Shown: positions 1 through 11,741 of the stretch, piece after piece | How the letters are laid out: the number at the start of each line of letters is the position of its first letter | Numbering within the stretch: position 1 is the first letter of the stretch | Assembly: GCF_000699445.3 (NCBI RefSeq) | Contig: NC_067198.1 | Coordinates: forward strand, 2,175,301 to 2,239,300 | Origin: Schistosoma haematobium | Taxonomy: Eukaryota > Platyhelminthes > Trematoda > Strigeidida > Schistosomatidae | Direction of reading: 5' to 3' | DNA length: 64,000 bases | Notes under the pieces: generated by a model | What the model was told of the DNA's origin: nothing | Databases searched by the model: none | Seen by the model: the letters and a program-made list of their open reading frames with translations, nothing else | Position numbers and translations under genes: made by a program

Positions 1-133
1 GACTAAAATCCCCACACACACCCCCATCTGATAATAATCATTGTATGCTCACTAATGACTGGCTTTCTATTCAATACTCAATTTATTTGAATCTATTTAA
101 ATGTTGGCTTATAATTATTATTATATTATCATT

Positions 134-655
134 ATTTGAACACGTAGATATTGGTACAAGGAGGCACCAAATACATATGCACCACACGAATCTCATTTAA
201 TTTGTGCGAGGGTTATGATAGTGCTCAGGTGCCCAGACTGAAGCAAGTGGTTTTCTTAGGAGGCCACATCTGGAACCCTCGACCTAAAGATCTGATCCAC
301 AAGGCAGTGGGGCATCGTAAGGAGATGCAGTCCCATGGTAGCCGGTGATCAACGATTGGTTCATACACCGTTTGTTCCCTCAGGATACTTGAGCCCATGT
401 GCACCACTGGTTTGGAATCAGGGTTTCCTAACTAACTCCTCTATGTCGATCCTCCATATCCACCAACCCGGTTAAAGTGCCGGACATTCACTTTCCGCCC
501 TCTCAATTTCGTAAACAACACCCCCGCCACGAAAAGGCAGTGAGTAGGACTTCCCTGGCAGAGGCTATATACGCGTGGCCACATGAGAGCATTTCGAGAG
601 GGTGAGTGGACTCTCCACACTCTCAGCCGTACCAGGGCATTGGGAGGCTTTATAA
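134..655 (-). repeat. R1 retroposon-like repeat, copy 1
   Basis: R1 is an interspersed repeat of about 500 bp. Its sense strand starts near CCCCAAATGCCCTGGTACGG, carries a TATA-like GCGTATATAGCC about 80 bases in, and ends in CAAATAAATA after a TTGGTACAA-type motif; in this copy the sense strand is minus. The same ordered blocks recur at 1154, 6538/10073, 14125, 22163, 23135, 24790, 36000 and 47826. The A-rich, variable 3' end suggests retroposition (inference). The open frames in it are fortuitous. It lies just downstream of the last ALG12 exon visible here. Confidence 0.8.
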
Positions 656-703
656 TTACAGGAAAAATACTTAAGTAATATACAAAAATGATAAACAACT
701 TAC

Positions 704-3700
704 AAATAAGCCCAAATATCTGCTACCACTAAATTGAATATAGGCAATATATAAATAATGAAACGTAATTCTTTATGAGGTAAGAAAGAGTATAAACCAA
801 CGAATATAAGACCAACTAATAATAAGCCATTACATTGTAAATAGATTATGCTATGCTGGTAACCAAAATACTTTTGTAAAGGTATTGAGAGAATGATTAT
901 AATAATCCATGTAAATAATAATATATAAGTGGATAAAAGTGATTTCGGTAATGCAGATGTGAAATACCAATGAAATGGATATATCTAAAGAATACATGTT
1001 TAGAATATAGCATGTGATTTATAACAATCTACAAACACACACACAACTTATGTACGTTATCCAGTCAGAAACACCTGACATTGCTGAGGAGTGCCTTTGC
1101 GTGTGGTTAGTTCTTTACTTTGTCTACGTACAATTAAGGCTTATTTATTATTATTTATTTTAACACATAGATATTGGTATAAAGAGGCACTAAATACATA
1201 TGCACCACACAAATCTCATTCGATATGTGTGAGGGATGTGATACTGCCCGGGTGCCCAAACCGAACCAGGTGGTTATCTTAGGGGGCCACTCTCCGAGCC
1301 TTCGACCTGAAGGTCTGATCCACAAGGCAGTGGAGCAAAGTACGGAGATGCAGTCCCATGGTAGCCGGTGACCAACAATTGGTTCATACACCATTTGTTC
1401 CCTCAGGATACTGGATCCCATGTGCACCATTGATTTGGCTTGGGATCCGGTTAAAGCGCCGAACATTCTCTTTTCGTCCTCTCATTTTCGTGAACAACAC
1501 CCCCGCCACGAAAAGGCAGTGAGTAGGACTTCCCTGGCAGAGGCTATATACGCGTGGCCATGTGAGAGCATTTGGAGAGGGGGAGCGGACTCTCCCCACT
1601 CTCGGCCGTACCAGGGTATTCGGGAGCTAGAAAAGGGTCGAAGTGAATAAATACGCATTATGACTAGAAAAAGGTATGATTGTGATCTATTTAACCATTA
1701 AGTTTAACCTTGTAGTATCTTAATAACTCAACTTCGCAGTCGTGTTATTATCATTGTTACTGAGGATCTTTAGAAAACTAAACCTTACAAAATGGAGGAG
1801 TCAACTACGTGCTTCAACCCGATAAATCTCTTCAGGTAAGAGATCAATATCAGTCAAAGTGTTATTTTCAGTTTTCTTATGGATAACCAAATTAATTAAA
1901 TTTGGGATAGTAGTACAGCATTAGGCTATCTAACTGTCGTAGATGATTCAGATTACTTAGCATGCAGGGTGGCAACAATAAGAACATACTGGAAGAGGTG
2001 CCAAAACTAAAATGTTGTACCAATCTATGACTGTTGATGTGAGTAGTATTGTTAGCTGGAGTCCGTGAGATAATTGAGATCAAAGGTTGAATGATTGATC
2101 AAGCAAGGCTTAAAATCGGCTATAGTGCTACAATTGTATCCATTTCCGATCTAACATTACTGTCATAGACTTTCGACTCCTAGATTCCAGTCGTTTTTTT
2201 TTCAAACATTTAATATCTAATTTTTACGATCATTGATACTATTATAACATCCATTTTGCTTCCCTTTGAATGCACTGATACAAAGTACAGCAACTTGGAT
2301 TGTTGCATACTTGTACCAAGTGCTACATTCTTAATGACTGACTAAACCTATTCACACAACAATTTGATAGATTTTATCTTAATAATCACCTTATTGAAAT
2401 AGGATATTACGTGGTTGTCAAATCAGAACTTTTAATCTTAAAAACGAAAATGGTCAATAGCTGAGAACAATCAGATACAAATAAACTATAGTAAACCTCG
2501 AAATAAGCGGAAGTTCACTATCGGTCCTCTCGAAAGTTAATTGACAATATGATCGGTCTGTACCTTACGTTATTCGAACAGACTATACTTACAGAGTACT
2601 TGTCATTCATTGTTAGTCTATTTTAAAGCCACTGTTGATGACAATTTTCAACAAAATCGAATTATGTGCGTAGTGATTTAGGGTTGGTCGACTGAAATAT
2701 ATAATTCTGCTTTGCATAGTCAACTCATTTAGACACAATTATTTCGACGATAAGCGATTCCAAATTAATATCAAAAACGAGATGATGGAGATTTACAGCT
2801 CATGTGGATGATTTTGATGGAGTTTTGTTCTCTGAGCTGGATGGTTCGATCGTGGAGCTTTCATCGTTCTTCTGAACGACGTCATCACCTGATGATGAAA
2901 ACTCCACGACCGAACCATCCAGCTCAGAGAACAAAACTCCATCATAATATCAAAAACCAATTTTAACATATTTCGACGGATTTTTGAACACCCTACCTTT
3001 TAGTACTTAAAATGTTGAAAATTCAGTAGTTTAGCTAGTGACAATTAAGAGTTCAAATCAATCAATCCTGTAGTTATTGAATACACCGATGCTTATCGAG
3101 AGACAACGGTATTCAATGAACCACACAAAAAAAAATAAAGAAAATATATCAATTTTGATTTTAAAAATGGTCAACATTATAGATAAAAGCTAAAACTAGA
3201 TCAACACAAAAGGATACTCCCCATTGTCCACTTTTATTTAAAATTGTATTGAAATAAAATACTTCAAATTCTGGCCAGATTAATCTACCCCATAACAGAG
3301 AATCAATTAAAACACTGGACCCTGTACGGAAAGTTTAAGAAGCATTGATTAATTATAATTCAAATACATACCGATACTGATGATAGTAGTTGCAATGATT
3401 GTTTTCAACAGTTTCAGTCGAAGTTTAACAGATCCAGTAAATAGACCATATAAAAGACATGGGCCAAATAGCAAAATTAATTCACTACGAAATACAAGAA
3501 TTGCAATTCCAGCTGATGTAACAAATTTGGTTTCATTGCGAGTGATCAAATGACCCAACGAATACAAGACTACAATAGAAAGGAGAATTCATAAACATAT
3601 GTACTTTTAGTTACTACTAATATTTTAACCAAATAACCCATTAGCAATGGAATGTGCGCTACATTAATTATGTGACAGTTATTTATCCTAACCGACTGCT

Positions 3701-6700
3701 GTAAGGAAAATGGACTGGGAATGTTTCAAGTTATTGCTCTAATGATTTAAGTCTAATGCTAAAACCAGTTAAATACAGCTCTATATGATGAACAAAGTAG
3801 AAATCTCAATGACTAACATACATTCTGCTAAACTACATTTAATAATAAGCGAACACAATATCCATGAAACCAAACAAATGCCATTGGAGGAAGGTGACAA
3901 AAGTACACCATGAAGCATCTGGAACTGGAAGGTGCTAACTATTAAATTGAAAATAAAAGTTTGACATGGTCTCAATGTTTTGGATATAACTTTATCAAAT
4001 GAGCGGTGCTGAAGAGTCATAGAATAAATTGATACAGTAGTTTGATGCTCCTTTTCTTTCATTAATCCCATGGACATTATTTCATTTTGAAATAATCTAA
4101 TTTTCTAATTAACCACATTAACTGTAAAAACTAGACCACAAGAATCATAAAGTTCCAGGTTATACCGAGAAGTTTGAACTGAAAATTGGTTTAAAAAACT
4201 CATATTCACCTTTTACCAAATCAGTAAAGAAAAAACTCTCGCAGCTTTTCTGATAATAACAAATTGGATTTCTAAACCATTGCACAAGCAAAAAAAGTAA
4301 TCATAGGCACAGATGAGTGGCAATTAGCCCCGAGTTCGAGTCCCGAAGAGAACATTTAGTCTAGGATGCAGGTACATCCGGCTGACGAGTCCCAAATGAG
4401 ACGGAACGCACGTCAAACTGAATTTCACTGCTAGCCACCATATATCTCTGCTTAAAACGATTGTGACTTAAGACAATATCGAGGCAATCCGCACAGGATG
4501 CACATATGTCAATAAGAGACTGATAAATTTCAGTCCTAAACATCAATAGAAATATTCAAATTAACCAATACAAATAAACTAAAACAATCATTTTTAGAAA
4601 AATGTTCAGCATCATGAAGATTAACTAATTCAATCCTTATTAAGCACAAGATAGAAATGTGATTAGTAATTTGTACGTAACCTCAGGGTGTTAAATTTTG
4701 CTGATTTAGACGGGGATAAACGGACCACAAACATGCTCGCATGGCTACGCAATGCAATAGAAATGAGTGTTTTCAATATTCAATAAGCAAAACTATGGTG
4801 TATATGCATCCCAAGTTAACTAGTGAATCTCCTGGTATATTATTCTCTGAAAATAATAAATGAGAGCGTTATTTCTGAAAGAATGTGTATGACAAATTTA
4901 TATGAAAATGAGGAAAGTGGACAACGCTGAAAAATATCATTTGACTTTATTAGTTTTGACAAAAGTTCACCATAAACTCATTCAGCAGGTACTTGAGGTT
5001 GAGTAACGTTCTAAATGTGGAGGGTAATGATACTATTGGGTTGCCCGAACCAAAATAGGTAGAGGGGGATTCGAATGGTAGCCGGAAGTCAAATGCTTCA
5101 ACTAAAAAGCTACCACCAAACGTTTTGATCCGAAAAGTAATGTTCGATTACAGAAACTCGACAACATTTTTGTACATCTTTGCGACGTCTATCAATGGCA
5201 GACATTACCATTAAACCTGCCAAGGAGGTCGAATCCTGCCTTAAGGTTAGGAAATATCATCATAGTTGGGCATCAGTATGTGTGTTTCCATCCCAGGATC
5301 TGGTGATAATTAATTAATTCATCAGTACATATTGTTCTGGAAGTGATTAGACTATTGATCATTTAAGATAGGGAAAATGATTTTGAAAGGTTGTTTAATC
5401 ATTTAGTATTAAAATACCCTATCTTATCCATTAAATTTTTTTTAGAAGCAGTGAGTAGGCAAGACACTGAAAACATTTCAGAATAATTACCCAGCAACTG
5501 AATATAACTAGATTTTGAGAAGAGAGAAACAGAAACACACAAACATTGTAAGCTTCATACAGTCTGCTTTTTAAGACAGACAGGACTAAAATCTGGTCAG
5601 CTTTGAAATGAGTATACTACCCGCTACTTAGAACTTGATTATGAGTACTTGTCTAGAGAGAAGAGCCAACTTAAAATTGACATTTAGGATCGTTTCTATT
5701 AACATTACAGACGACTGATTTAGAAACCCGCCAGCGAAAGGATTTGAAATAAGCAAGAGGATTAACTTGTTCCGACTAGACCACGCTTATGGGAGGATTT
5801 TGATTAATTAAATAAGCTTTTGCTTGGCACACCTTTGTAGTTTCCTTATAAACACCAGGGAGACAGTTTTATGATTATGTATGCTATTTGTTTATTGGAT
5901 TGAGATGATACACAGAACAAATTTTGATATTTTGGAATAATAAATAGGTTAAAACCTACTTGTACTTTTAAATGATAATAGCAATTCTTATTAAATTGAA
6001 AGACCTCAGATACGCTCTTAATAAAAAAGGAGAAAGTTTATGCGAGATAGCTAACTATGCTTCTTGAAAATATATACTAAGATTAGGTGAAATAGGTTCC
6101 CCTCAAGAATCTTCACACAACCCAGGTACCACAGTAGCCCGCTTCGGGTATCAAAGCGACAATGTATCTATAGAACCATCGTGATCATATTTAGATAGCA
6201 AAAAACAGTATCCCAAAGTTTAAAATAAAGAAACAATAGTTAGAAAAGTTCTTTCATTAACTACATATAGAACGCTAATGTGCAAGAATATCCAGGATAC
6301 GCTTAAATGGGCAGTTAGACTGAATCGCTAGAAAGACAAAAGAATAAATTGGGGGATTTAACGACTTCGTCCGAGTACTTTCGGTGTGGAATTTGAACAT
6401 TGGCACAAGAATGGACCCCAATAGTAGTCCTAGTCTCCTGTACTTCGGCTAGTATTCAAGTATGACTGGTAATATTCAACTTAGAAAATCAGGATGATAC
6501 TCAAATACTTGTTTCAGCATCCGAAAAAGTGGTACATATAGGTACGACCGAGGGTACGAAGCGTTCTTCACTCGCGAAATGTTCTCATATGGTCACACAT
6601 CTACATATATATATACCCATTGGCACGGAAGTCCTAATAACTACCTTGTTGATTACGAAATAAAAAGGATGAAAAGAGAATGTCTAGTGCTTAAGCCAGG

Positions 6701-9700
6701 TTGGTGAAGATAGAGCATACAACTAATAAAGTTGGAAAACTCTGATTCCAAACCATCGGTTCATATGCAATTCAAGATCCTGAGAAATCGAATGGAGTAT
6801 GAACCTATTTTCGAATCCTCACTACCATGAAAATCCACCTCTGAACATTTCCCCACTACCTGGTGGATTAAACCTCTGGTTCAGAGATTCGACATCGGCC
6901 TCCTAAGAAAACCATTTGATTTGGTTTAAGCACTCCAGTTGGGCATGGGGTTAGCGTCCCCATCCCGTAGAAAACTAACTCGCTAAAAAAACGCTAACCA
7001 GAAAAAATTATTCAAACCTTTTAAACTCTGCCCTGGGAGTCAGAAGATCTTCATTTAGAAGAATTATGACGCCTCATGATGAAAGCCGAATTCCTTCGGA
7101 GGTTACGAGGCCGATGCCCCTTCTGACAACCAGAGCCACCATTTATTTAGGTACATGGAATGTTCGTACAATGTGGGACACCGGAAGAGCCTTCCAGATT
7201 GCTGCAGAAATGAGAAGATACAACCTAGAGGTACTTGGGATCAGTGAAACACATTGGACACAAGTTGGACAACAACGACTAACTACAGGAGAGCTCCTGT
7301 TATACTCCGGCCATGAAGAAGAAAATGCACCACATACACAAGGAGTTGCATTGATGCTGTCCAAACAAGCGCAAAATGCACTTATAGGATGGGAATCTCA
7401 TGGACCAAGGATCATCAAAGCCTCGTTTAAAACAAAGAAAGAGGGCATTTCAATGAACATCATCCAATGCTATGCGCCTACCAACGACTACAATGAAGAC
7501 GCTAAAGATCAATTCTACAATAGGCTGCAGTCAATAGTCGAGAAGTGCCCAACAAAGGACCTGACCATTCTGATGGGAGATTTCATCGCCAAGGTTGGAA
7601 CGGACAACACTGGATATGAAGACATCATGGGACGACACGGACTGGGAGAAAGAAACGAAAATGGTGAGAGATTTGCAAACCTATGTGCCTTCAATAAGCT
7701 GGTCATAGGCGGCACCATATTCCCACATAAACGCATACACAAAACCACATGGACTTCACCGGATCACTCTACACAAAACCAAATCGACCATATTTGCATC
7801 AACAAAACGTTCAGGAGGACTATAGAGGACGTGAGAACCAAGAGAGGAGCTGATATAGCATCAGATCATCACTTACTGGTCGCCAAGATGAAATTGAAAC
7901 TCAAGAAGCACTGGACAACGGGGCAGACAATATCACAAGAGTTCAATACGGCCTTTCTTCAGGATACTAACAAACTCAACAAATTCAAGATAGTTCTCAG
8001 CAACAAGTTCCAGGCCTCTCATGATCTACTCAATGGAGAAGGAACTACTGTGGAGAGCAACTGGAAGGGGATCAAAGAGGCAATCACTTCAACATGTCAT
8101 GAGGTCCTGGGTCACAAGAAGCACCACCACAAGGAATGGATCACTGTTGGTACACTGGATAAGATTCAAGAAAGGAGGAACAAGAAGGCAGCGATCAATA
8201 CCAGCCGAACAAGAGCAGAAAAAGCCAAGGCACAAGCTGAATGCACGGAAATAAACAAACAAGTGAAGAGGAGCATCAGAACCGACAAACGTAAATATGT
8301 GGAAGATTTAGCAACGACGGCGGAAAAGGCTGCAAGAGAAGGAAACATGAGACAACTCTCTGGAAATCGCCACAAACCAGAACGACCAGTGAAAAGCAAG
8401 GAAGGCAAGGTAATCACCAACATTGAAGAGCAACAAAACAGGTGGGTAGAACACTTCAAAGAACTGTTGAATCGACCAGCTCCACTGAACCCACCCAACA
8501 TCGAAGCAGCACCCACGGACCTCCCAATCAATGTTGGCCCACCAACAATTGAAGAAACCAGCATGGCCATCAGACAAATCAAGAGTGGCAAAGCAGCAGG
8601 ACCGGACAACATCCCAGCAGAGGCACTAAAAGCAGACGTAGCGGTAACTGCACGGATACTCCACATTCTCTTCAATAAGATTTGGGATGAGGAACAAGTA
8701 CCAACAGACTGGAAAGAAGGACTACTGATCAAAATACCGAAGAAAGGCGATCTCAGCAAGTGTGATAACTACAGGGGCATCACTCTTCTCTCAATACCGG
8801 GAAAAGTCTTCAACAGGGTATTGTTAAACAGGATGAAGGACTGCGTAGACTCCCAACTTCGTGACCAACAGGCAGGATTCCGTAAGGATAGATCGTGTAC
8901 AGACCAAATCGCAACTCTACGGATCATTGTGGAACAATCAATTGAATGGAATTCATCACTCTACATCAACTTCATTGACTACGAAAAGGCATTTGATAGC
9001 GTGGACAGAACAACACTATGGAAACTTCTTCGACACTACGGCGTGCCTCAGAAGATAGTCAATATCATACAGAACTCATATGATGGATTACACTGCAAAA
9101 TCGTGCATGGAGGACAGTTGACAAAGTCGTTCAAAGTGAAGACCGGTGTTAGGCAAGGTTGCTTACTCTCACCCTTTCTCTTTCTCCTGGTGATCGACTG
9201 GATCATGAAAACGTCAACGTCCGAAGGAAAGCGCGGGATACAATGGACATCTAAGATGCAGTTGGATGATCTAGACTTCGCAGACGATCTGGCCCTTCTA
9301 TCCCAAACGCAACGACAGATGCAGGAGAAGACGAACAGTGTGGCAGCAGTCTCAGCAGCAATAGGTCTCAATATACACAAAGGGAAAAGCAGGATTCTCC
9401 GATACAACACAGAATGCACCAATCCAATCAAAATTGACGGAGAAGATTTGGAAGATGTAAAAACCTTTACGTATTTGGGCAGCATCATTGATGAATGCGG
9501 TGGATCTGATGCAGATGTGAAGGCGCGGATCGGCAAAGCAAGAGCAGCATATTTACAACTGAGGAACATCTGGAACTCAAAGCAACTGTCAACCAACACC
9601 AAGGTCAGGATTCTCAATACAAATGTCAAGACAGTTCTACTGTATGGGGCAGAAACCTGGAGAACTACAAAAGCCATCATCCAGAAAATACAGGTGTTTA

Positions 9701-11741
9701 TTAACAATTGTCTACGCAAAATACTTCAGATCCATTGGCCGGACACTATTAGCAACAACGTACTGTGGGAGAGAACAAACCAGATCCCAGTGGAGGAAGA
9801 AATCAGGAAGAAGCGCTGGAAGTGGATAGGACACACATTGAGGAAAGCACCCAACTGTGTCACAAGACAAGCTCTCACATGGAATCCTGAAGGTCAAAGG
9901 AAAAGAGGAAGACCAAAGAACACATTACGCCGGGAAATGGAGATAGACATGAGAAAAATGAACAAGAATTGGATGGAACTAGAAAAGAAGGCCCAGGATA
10001 GAGTGGGTTGGAGAATGCTGGTCAGCGGCCTATGCTCCATTGGGAGTAACAGGCGTAAGTAAGTAAGTAAGTAAGCACTCGAACAGTATTCTACCCCGCA
10101 CATAGGTTCAACGATTTGTGTGGCACATACATATTTTAGTGCCCGATTGTACCAGTGTTTGTCTTCCAATAAACAAATAAATACAGCATTGTTACTTGGA
10201 TAACACACACTGCTACATAAACCACAGTTCGGACACATTTTACACTAAACGATTCACATTACAAATCGGTCTCAATATTTGAATATGATTGGACAATTGT
10301 TTGGTAATGGGTTGTTTTCCTGACCTAATACATTTCCCGTAATTTTAATTTCAATTACTTATCTGACCAAAAGAATCCTTTATGATTGTATTTTTCTCTA
10401 CTGAACAGCTCCTCTCACTATATATAAGTCTCGTTTACTTATTTTCAGCAATTTGTCGCTTTTGATTATACTCACCCTCCATCTTATAACTTCTTTAGTC
10501 TTATTTCCTTATTATGTGGTGCATATTTGTTTTGGTCATTTGTACCAATACTTATGTATTCAAATAAATGAAATAGCACAGAGAGGGATGACTTGTACGG
10601 CTAATCGATTGGGCTACAGCTAAAATCCATTAGCAGGAGTGATTTTGTAAGATGGCTAAACTACAGAGTTGGTTGCACACTGACTAATACCTGAGTAAAC
10701 ATGCGAAAAGACTTATTAGGCATGCGTATTGTATAAGAAATGCTTCCTGCTTTGATTACGGTGAATTGTTTTTAAGAAAAATGAACTTAAAAACGCGTTG
10801 AGCGAAAGAATATTTCTTTTCTATTAGTTCCTTGCTAAGGCTCTACATTAACATATGCTTTATACTTAAGAATGAAGACAATATAAAATAAATGGTCGTT
10901 GGTCGATCTGAAAATGTATCAGTATTTTCTCTAGAAGCAACAATTATATAAAAACTCAACAGATGCAAAATCAAACCTAAGGTTTACGTAGTTAGTAATC
11001 TTAACTTTAGATTTAATTTTCCATTAATTGTGTTTTTAAATGATTGGCGTTTCTAGAGAAAATACCGGCACATTCTTAAACTGACCGACGACCACTTATT
11101 TATTATTGATTTTATTCTTAATCATAAAACTTACACAGTGTAGTCTTGATGAGGAACTAACTGAAAAGAAATTATTCTCCACACTTGTCTTAGACATATG
11201 AATGAGAGACAAATTTAACAATGAAACGTACCAAGTATGAAAGCATATGTGTTCGGTAGCGTTCGTGAGGCATAAAACGCCAAGTGGAACTGACTGCAGC
11301 AGATTATAAGAAGACGTATGCATACATGTTTACCGAAGACTTTCTTCACGCAATGTGAGAAATTGATCAAACTCAGGGCCATTACTAATCCTAAGCACAT
11401 TCTAACTAAGCAATAAGGTTAGCAATATGTACTACCAATGTACTGGGAAATGAACTTCTGCATTCCTAACAAGGTGTTTACGGAGACTAGCGGCGATACA
11501 ATCCAGGCAACAGACAGGCAACCCAGGAACGACCTCGGTACAACACCTGGAAAATAGTTATGATCGTACTGTAGTTTCAACGTAAAACAATATCTTGTAA
11601 ACACACCATAGTTATGTTAGTTCGCAAATAGAGCAAGTCGTGTAAGGCTTGCATCCCGAAGCTTTCTTCAACTTTTGTGTAAGGACAGATGAGAACCACA
11701 GTAATGACATATACAGCAAAGAGAATTCCGATCTTTTCCAT
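704..11741 (-). CDS. ALG12: ALG12: dolichyl-P-Man alpha-1,6-mannosyltransferase (3' end beyond window)
   Basis: ALG12 is a multipass ER glycosyltransferase (GT-C fold, GT22) that adds the eighth mannose, alpha-1,6-linked, to the lipid-linked N-glycan precursor. Six minus-strand exons were joined by hand: 11607-11741, 11436-11568, 11232-11405, 3372-3569, 3218-3321 and 704-984. All junctions keep frame and use GT-AG. The ATG at 11741 is followed by a hydrophobic segment and CPYTKVEES (residues 19-27); exon 2 has [14 protein letters not shown]; exon 3 has [17 protein letters not shown]; exon 4 has [10 protein letters not shown]; exon 6 has [10 protein letters not shown], with the HKELRF signature near residues 318-323. 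This order matches ALG12. 341 codons are visible against about 490 in the human protein, so roughly 150 C-terminal residues lie left of the window. Introns are 38, 30, 7662, 50 and 2233 bases; the third hosts a retrotransposon and the last has a U12-type donor. The start was chosen because it is the first ATG and gives the usual short N terminus. Confidence 0.92.
1154..1628 (-). repeat. R1 repeat, copy 2 (inside ALG12 intron 5)
   Basis: Same order of blocks as copy 1, starting after a TTTATTTTAACACATAG tail and ending at ACCAGGGTATTCGGGAGCT. It lacks about 50 bases in the middle that copy 1 has, so the two are independent insertions rather than a tandem duplication. Sense strand is minus. Confidence 0.78.
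2779..2944. mobile_element. Foldback element with 13-bp target-site duplication
   Basis: Arms of about 50 bases (2816-2865 and 2891-2944) are near-perfect inverted copies around a 25-base loop. The 13-mer TAATATCAAAAAC stands directly on both sides (2766-2778 and 2945-2957), which is what a target-site duplication looks like. The right arm begins CTGATGATGAAA, which contains two hammerhead core words but no stem II. It lies in ALG12 intron 5. No coding capacity; class unknown. Confidence 0.7.
3209..3217 (-). other. U12-type 5' splice site of ALG12 intron 5
   Basis: Read on the minus strand the exon 5 end is followed by GTATCCTTT, an exact match to the minor-spliceosome donor consensus RTATCCTTT. 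The junction is phase 0 and joins ...KSGQWG to [14 protein letters not shown], which is the ALG12 order. Near the acceptor (minus strand, just above 984) ATTCTAAAC stands about 14 bases before the AG, a partial match to the U12 branch site. There is no strong polypyrimidine tract. Confidence 0.7.
4310..4560 (+). repeat. Sm-alpha-like retroposon (family B) with degenerate hammerhead
   Basis: A tRNA-like B box (GAGTTCGAGTCCCGAAGAG) precedes a hammerhead-like core, CTGACGAGTCCCAAATGAGA then CGGAACGCACGTC at 4382-4414. The GAAA of the catalytic core is GGAA here, so this copy is probably inactive. The 3' part (GCTAGCCACC... to CATCAATAGA) recurs in inverted orientation at 55470 and 59270. Family knowledge: Sm-alpha repeats of schistosomes encode hammerhead ribozymes with a short stem III. 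Confidence 0.7.
4561..6537. other. ALG12 intron 3, no recognised gene
   Basis: AT-rich intronic sequence with no coding exon I can support. 4990-5300 has a GC-richer patch with words seen in other repeats (GGATTCGAATGGTAGCCGG), probably an old degenerate repeat. 6290-6480 is another patch of unknown repeat-like sequence. Confidence 0.4.
6538..6935 (+). repeat. R1 repeat, copy 3, left part (split by RTE insertion)
   Basis: A diverged R1 copy in plus sense that breaks off at TTTAAGCACTC. Its continuation, starting again with AAGCACTC, is at 10073-10190. The break falls where intact copies read TTTGGGCACCCGGGCAGTAT, so the RTE element inserted into a pre-existing R1. Confidence 0.75.
6936..10075 (+). 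mobile_element. RTE-clade (SR2-like) non-LTR retrotransposon, near full length
   Basis: About 3.1 kb with a 130-base 5' leader, one long ORF and a 3' end made of (TAAG)n at 10055-10075, the short tandem tail typical of RTE elements. An 8-bp direct repeat AAGCACTC lies at 6928-6935 and 10073-10080 (the AAG overlaps the tail). A related 5'-leader fragment at 24290-24445 reaches farther upstream, so this copy may be slightly 5'-truncated. It is in plus sense, opposite to its host gene ALG12 (intron 3). Family knowledge: S. mansoni SR2 is an RTE-clade element. Confidence 0.9.
7066..10062 (+). CDS. RTE retrotransposon ORF: AP endonuclease + reverse transcriptase
   Basis: 998-codon uninterrupted ORF. 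Residues about 27-275 are an apurinic-like endonuclease: TWNVRTMW (30-37), ISETHW, GDFxAKVG and the C-terminal SDHHLLVAK. About 500-790 is the reverse transcriptase, with [18 protein letters not shown] (about 637-645), [12 protein letters not shown] and the active-site FADD at 738-741. The C-terminal part holds [17 protein letters not shown] and [14 protein letters not shown], typical of RTE. The endonuclease GDFN motif reads GDFI (ATC at 7585, residue 174): the conserved Asn is replaced, which may impair nicking although the frame is intact. The stop codon is part of the TAAG tail. The first ATG in frame was taken as start. The long antisense ORFs here are shadows. Confidence 0.9.
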   Translation: MTPHDESRIPSEVTRPMPLLTTRATIYLGTWNVRTMWDTGRAFQIAAEMRRYNLEVLGISETHWTQVGQQRLTTGELLLYSGHEEENAPHTQGVALMLSKQAQNALIGWESHGPRIIKASFKTKKEGISMNIIQCYAPTNDYNEDAKDQFYNRLQSIVEKCPTKDLTILMGDFIAKVGTDNTGYEDIMGRHGLGERNENGERFANLCAFNKLVIGGTIFPHKRIHKTTWTSPDHSTQNQIDHICINKTFRRTIEDVRTKRGADIASDHHLLVAKMKLKLKKHWTTGQTISQEFNTAFLQDTNKLNKFKIVLSNKFQASHDLLNGEGTTVESNWKGIKEAITSTCHEVLGHKKHHHKEWITVGTLDKIQERRNKKAAINTSRTRAEKAKAQAECTEINKQVKRSIRTDKRKYVEDLATTAEKAAREGNMRQLSGNRHKPERPVKSKEGKVITNIEEQQNRWVEHFKELLNRPAPLNPPNIEAAPTDLPINVGPPTIEETSMAIRQIKSGKAAGPDNIPAEALKADVAVTARILHILFNKIWDEEQVPTDWKEGLLIKIPKKGDLSKCDNYRGITLLSIPGKVFNRVLLNRMKDCVDSQLRDQQAGFRKDRSCTDQIATLRIIVEQSIEWNSSLYINFIDYEKAFDSVDRTTLWKLLRHYGVPQKIVNIIQNSYDGLHCKIVHGGQLTKSFKVKTGVRQGCLLSPFLFLLVIDWIMKTSTSEGKRGIQWTSKMQLDDLDFADDLALLSQTQRQMQEKTNSVAAVSAAIGLNIHKGKSRILRYNTECTNPIKIDGEDLEDVKTFTYLGSIIDECGGSDADVKARIGKARAAYLQLRNIWNSKQLSTNTKVRILNTNVKTVLLYGAETWRTTKAIIQKIQVFINNCLRKILQIHWPDTISNNVLWERTNQIPVEEEIRKKRWKWIGHTLRKAPNCVTRQALTWNPEGQRKRGRPKNTLRREMEIDMRKMNKNWMELEKKAQDRVGWRMLVSGLCSIGSNRRK
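10073..10190 (+). repeat. R1 repeat, copy 3, right part
   Basis: Resumes R1 after the RTE tail: ACAGTATTCTACCCCGCACA, then TTTGTGTGGCACATACATAT, and ends CAATAAACAAATAAATACA, the usual R1 3' end. A further short R1 3' end in the same orientation lies at 10505-10580 (GTGGTGCATATTTG to TTCAAATAAATGAAATAG). Confidence 0.75.
11406..11435 (-). other. 30-base micro-intron 2 of ALG12
   Basis: Minus strand GTAGTACATATTGCTAACC...GCTTAG. It splits a Val codon (G|TT) between ...KFISQYI and [10 protein letters not shown]. Both the frame and the ALG12 alignment require its removal. Confidence 0.85.
11569..11606 (-). other. 38-base micro-intron 1 of ALG12
   Basis: Minus strand GTGTGTTTACAAG...GAAACTACAG joins ...LRTNITM to [11 protein letters not shown]. 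Removing it restores the ALG12 reading frame; leaving it gives a stop. Together with the 30-base intron at 11406-11435 it is among the shortest introns I can define here. Confidence 0.85.

Noticed and set aside
9048..9719. 223-codon minus-strand frame inside the RTE element
   Set aside because: Shadow of the RTE ORF on the other strand; so are the minus frames at 7143, 7515, 8166 and 8308.
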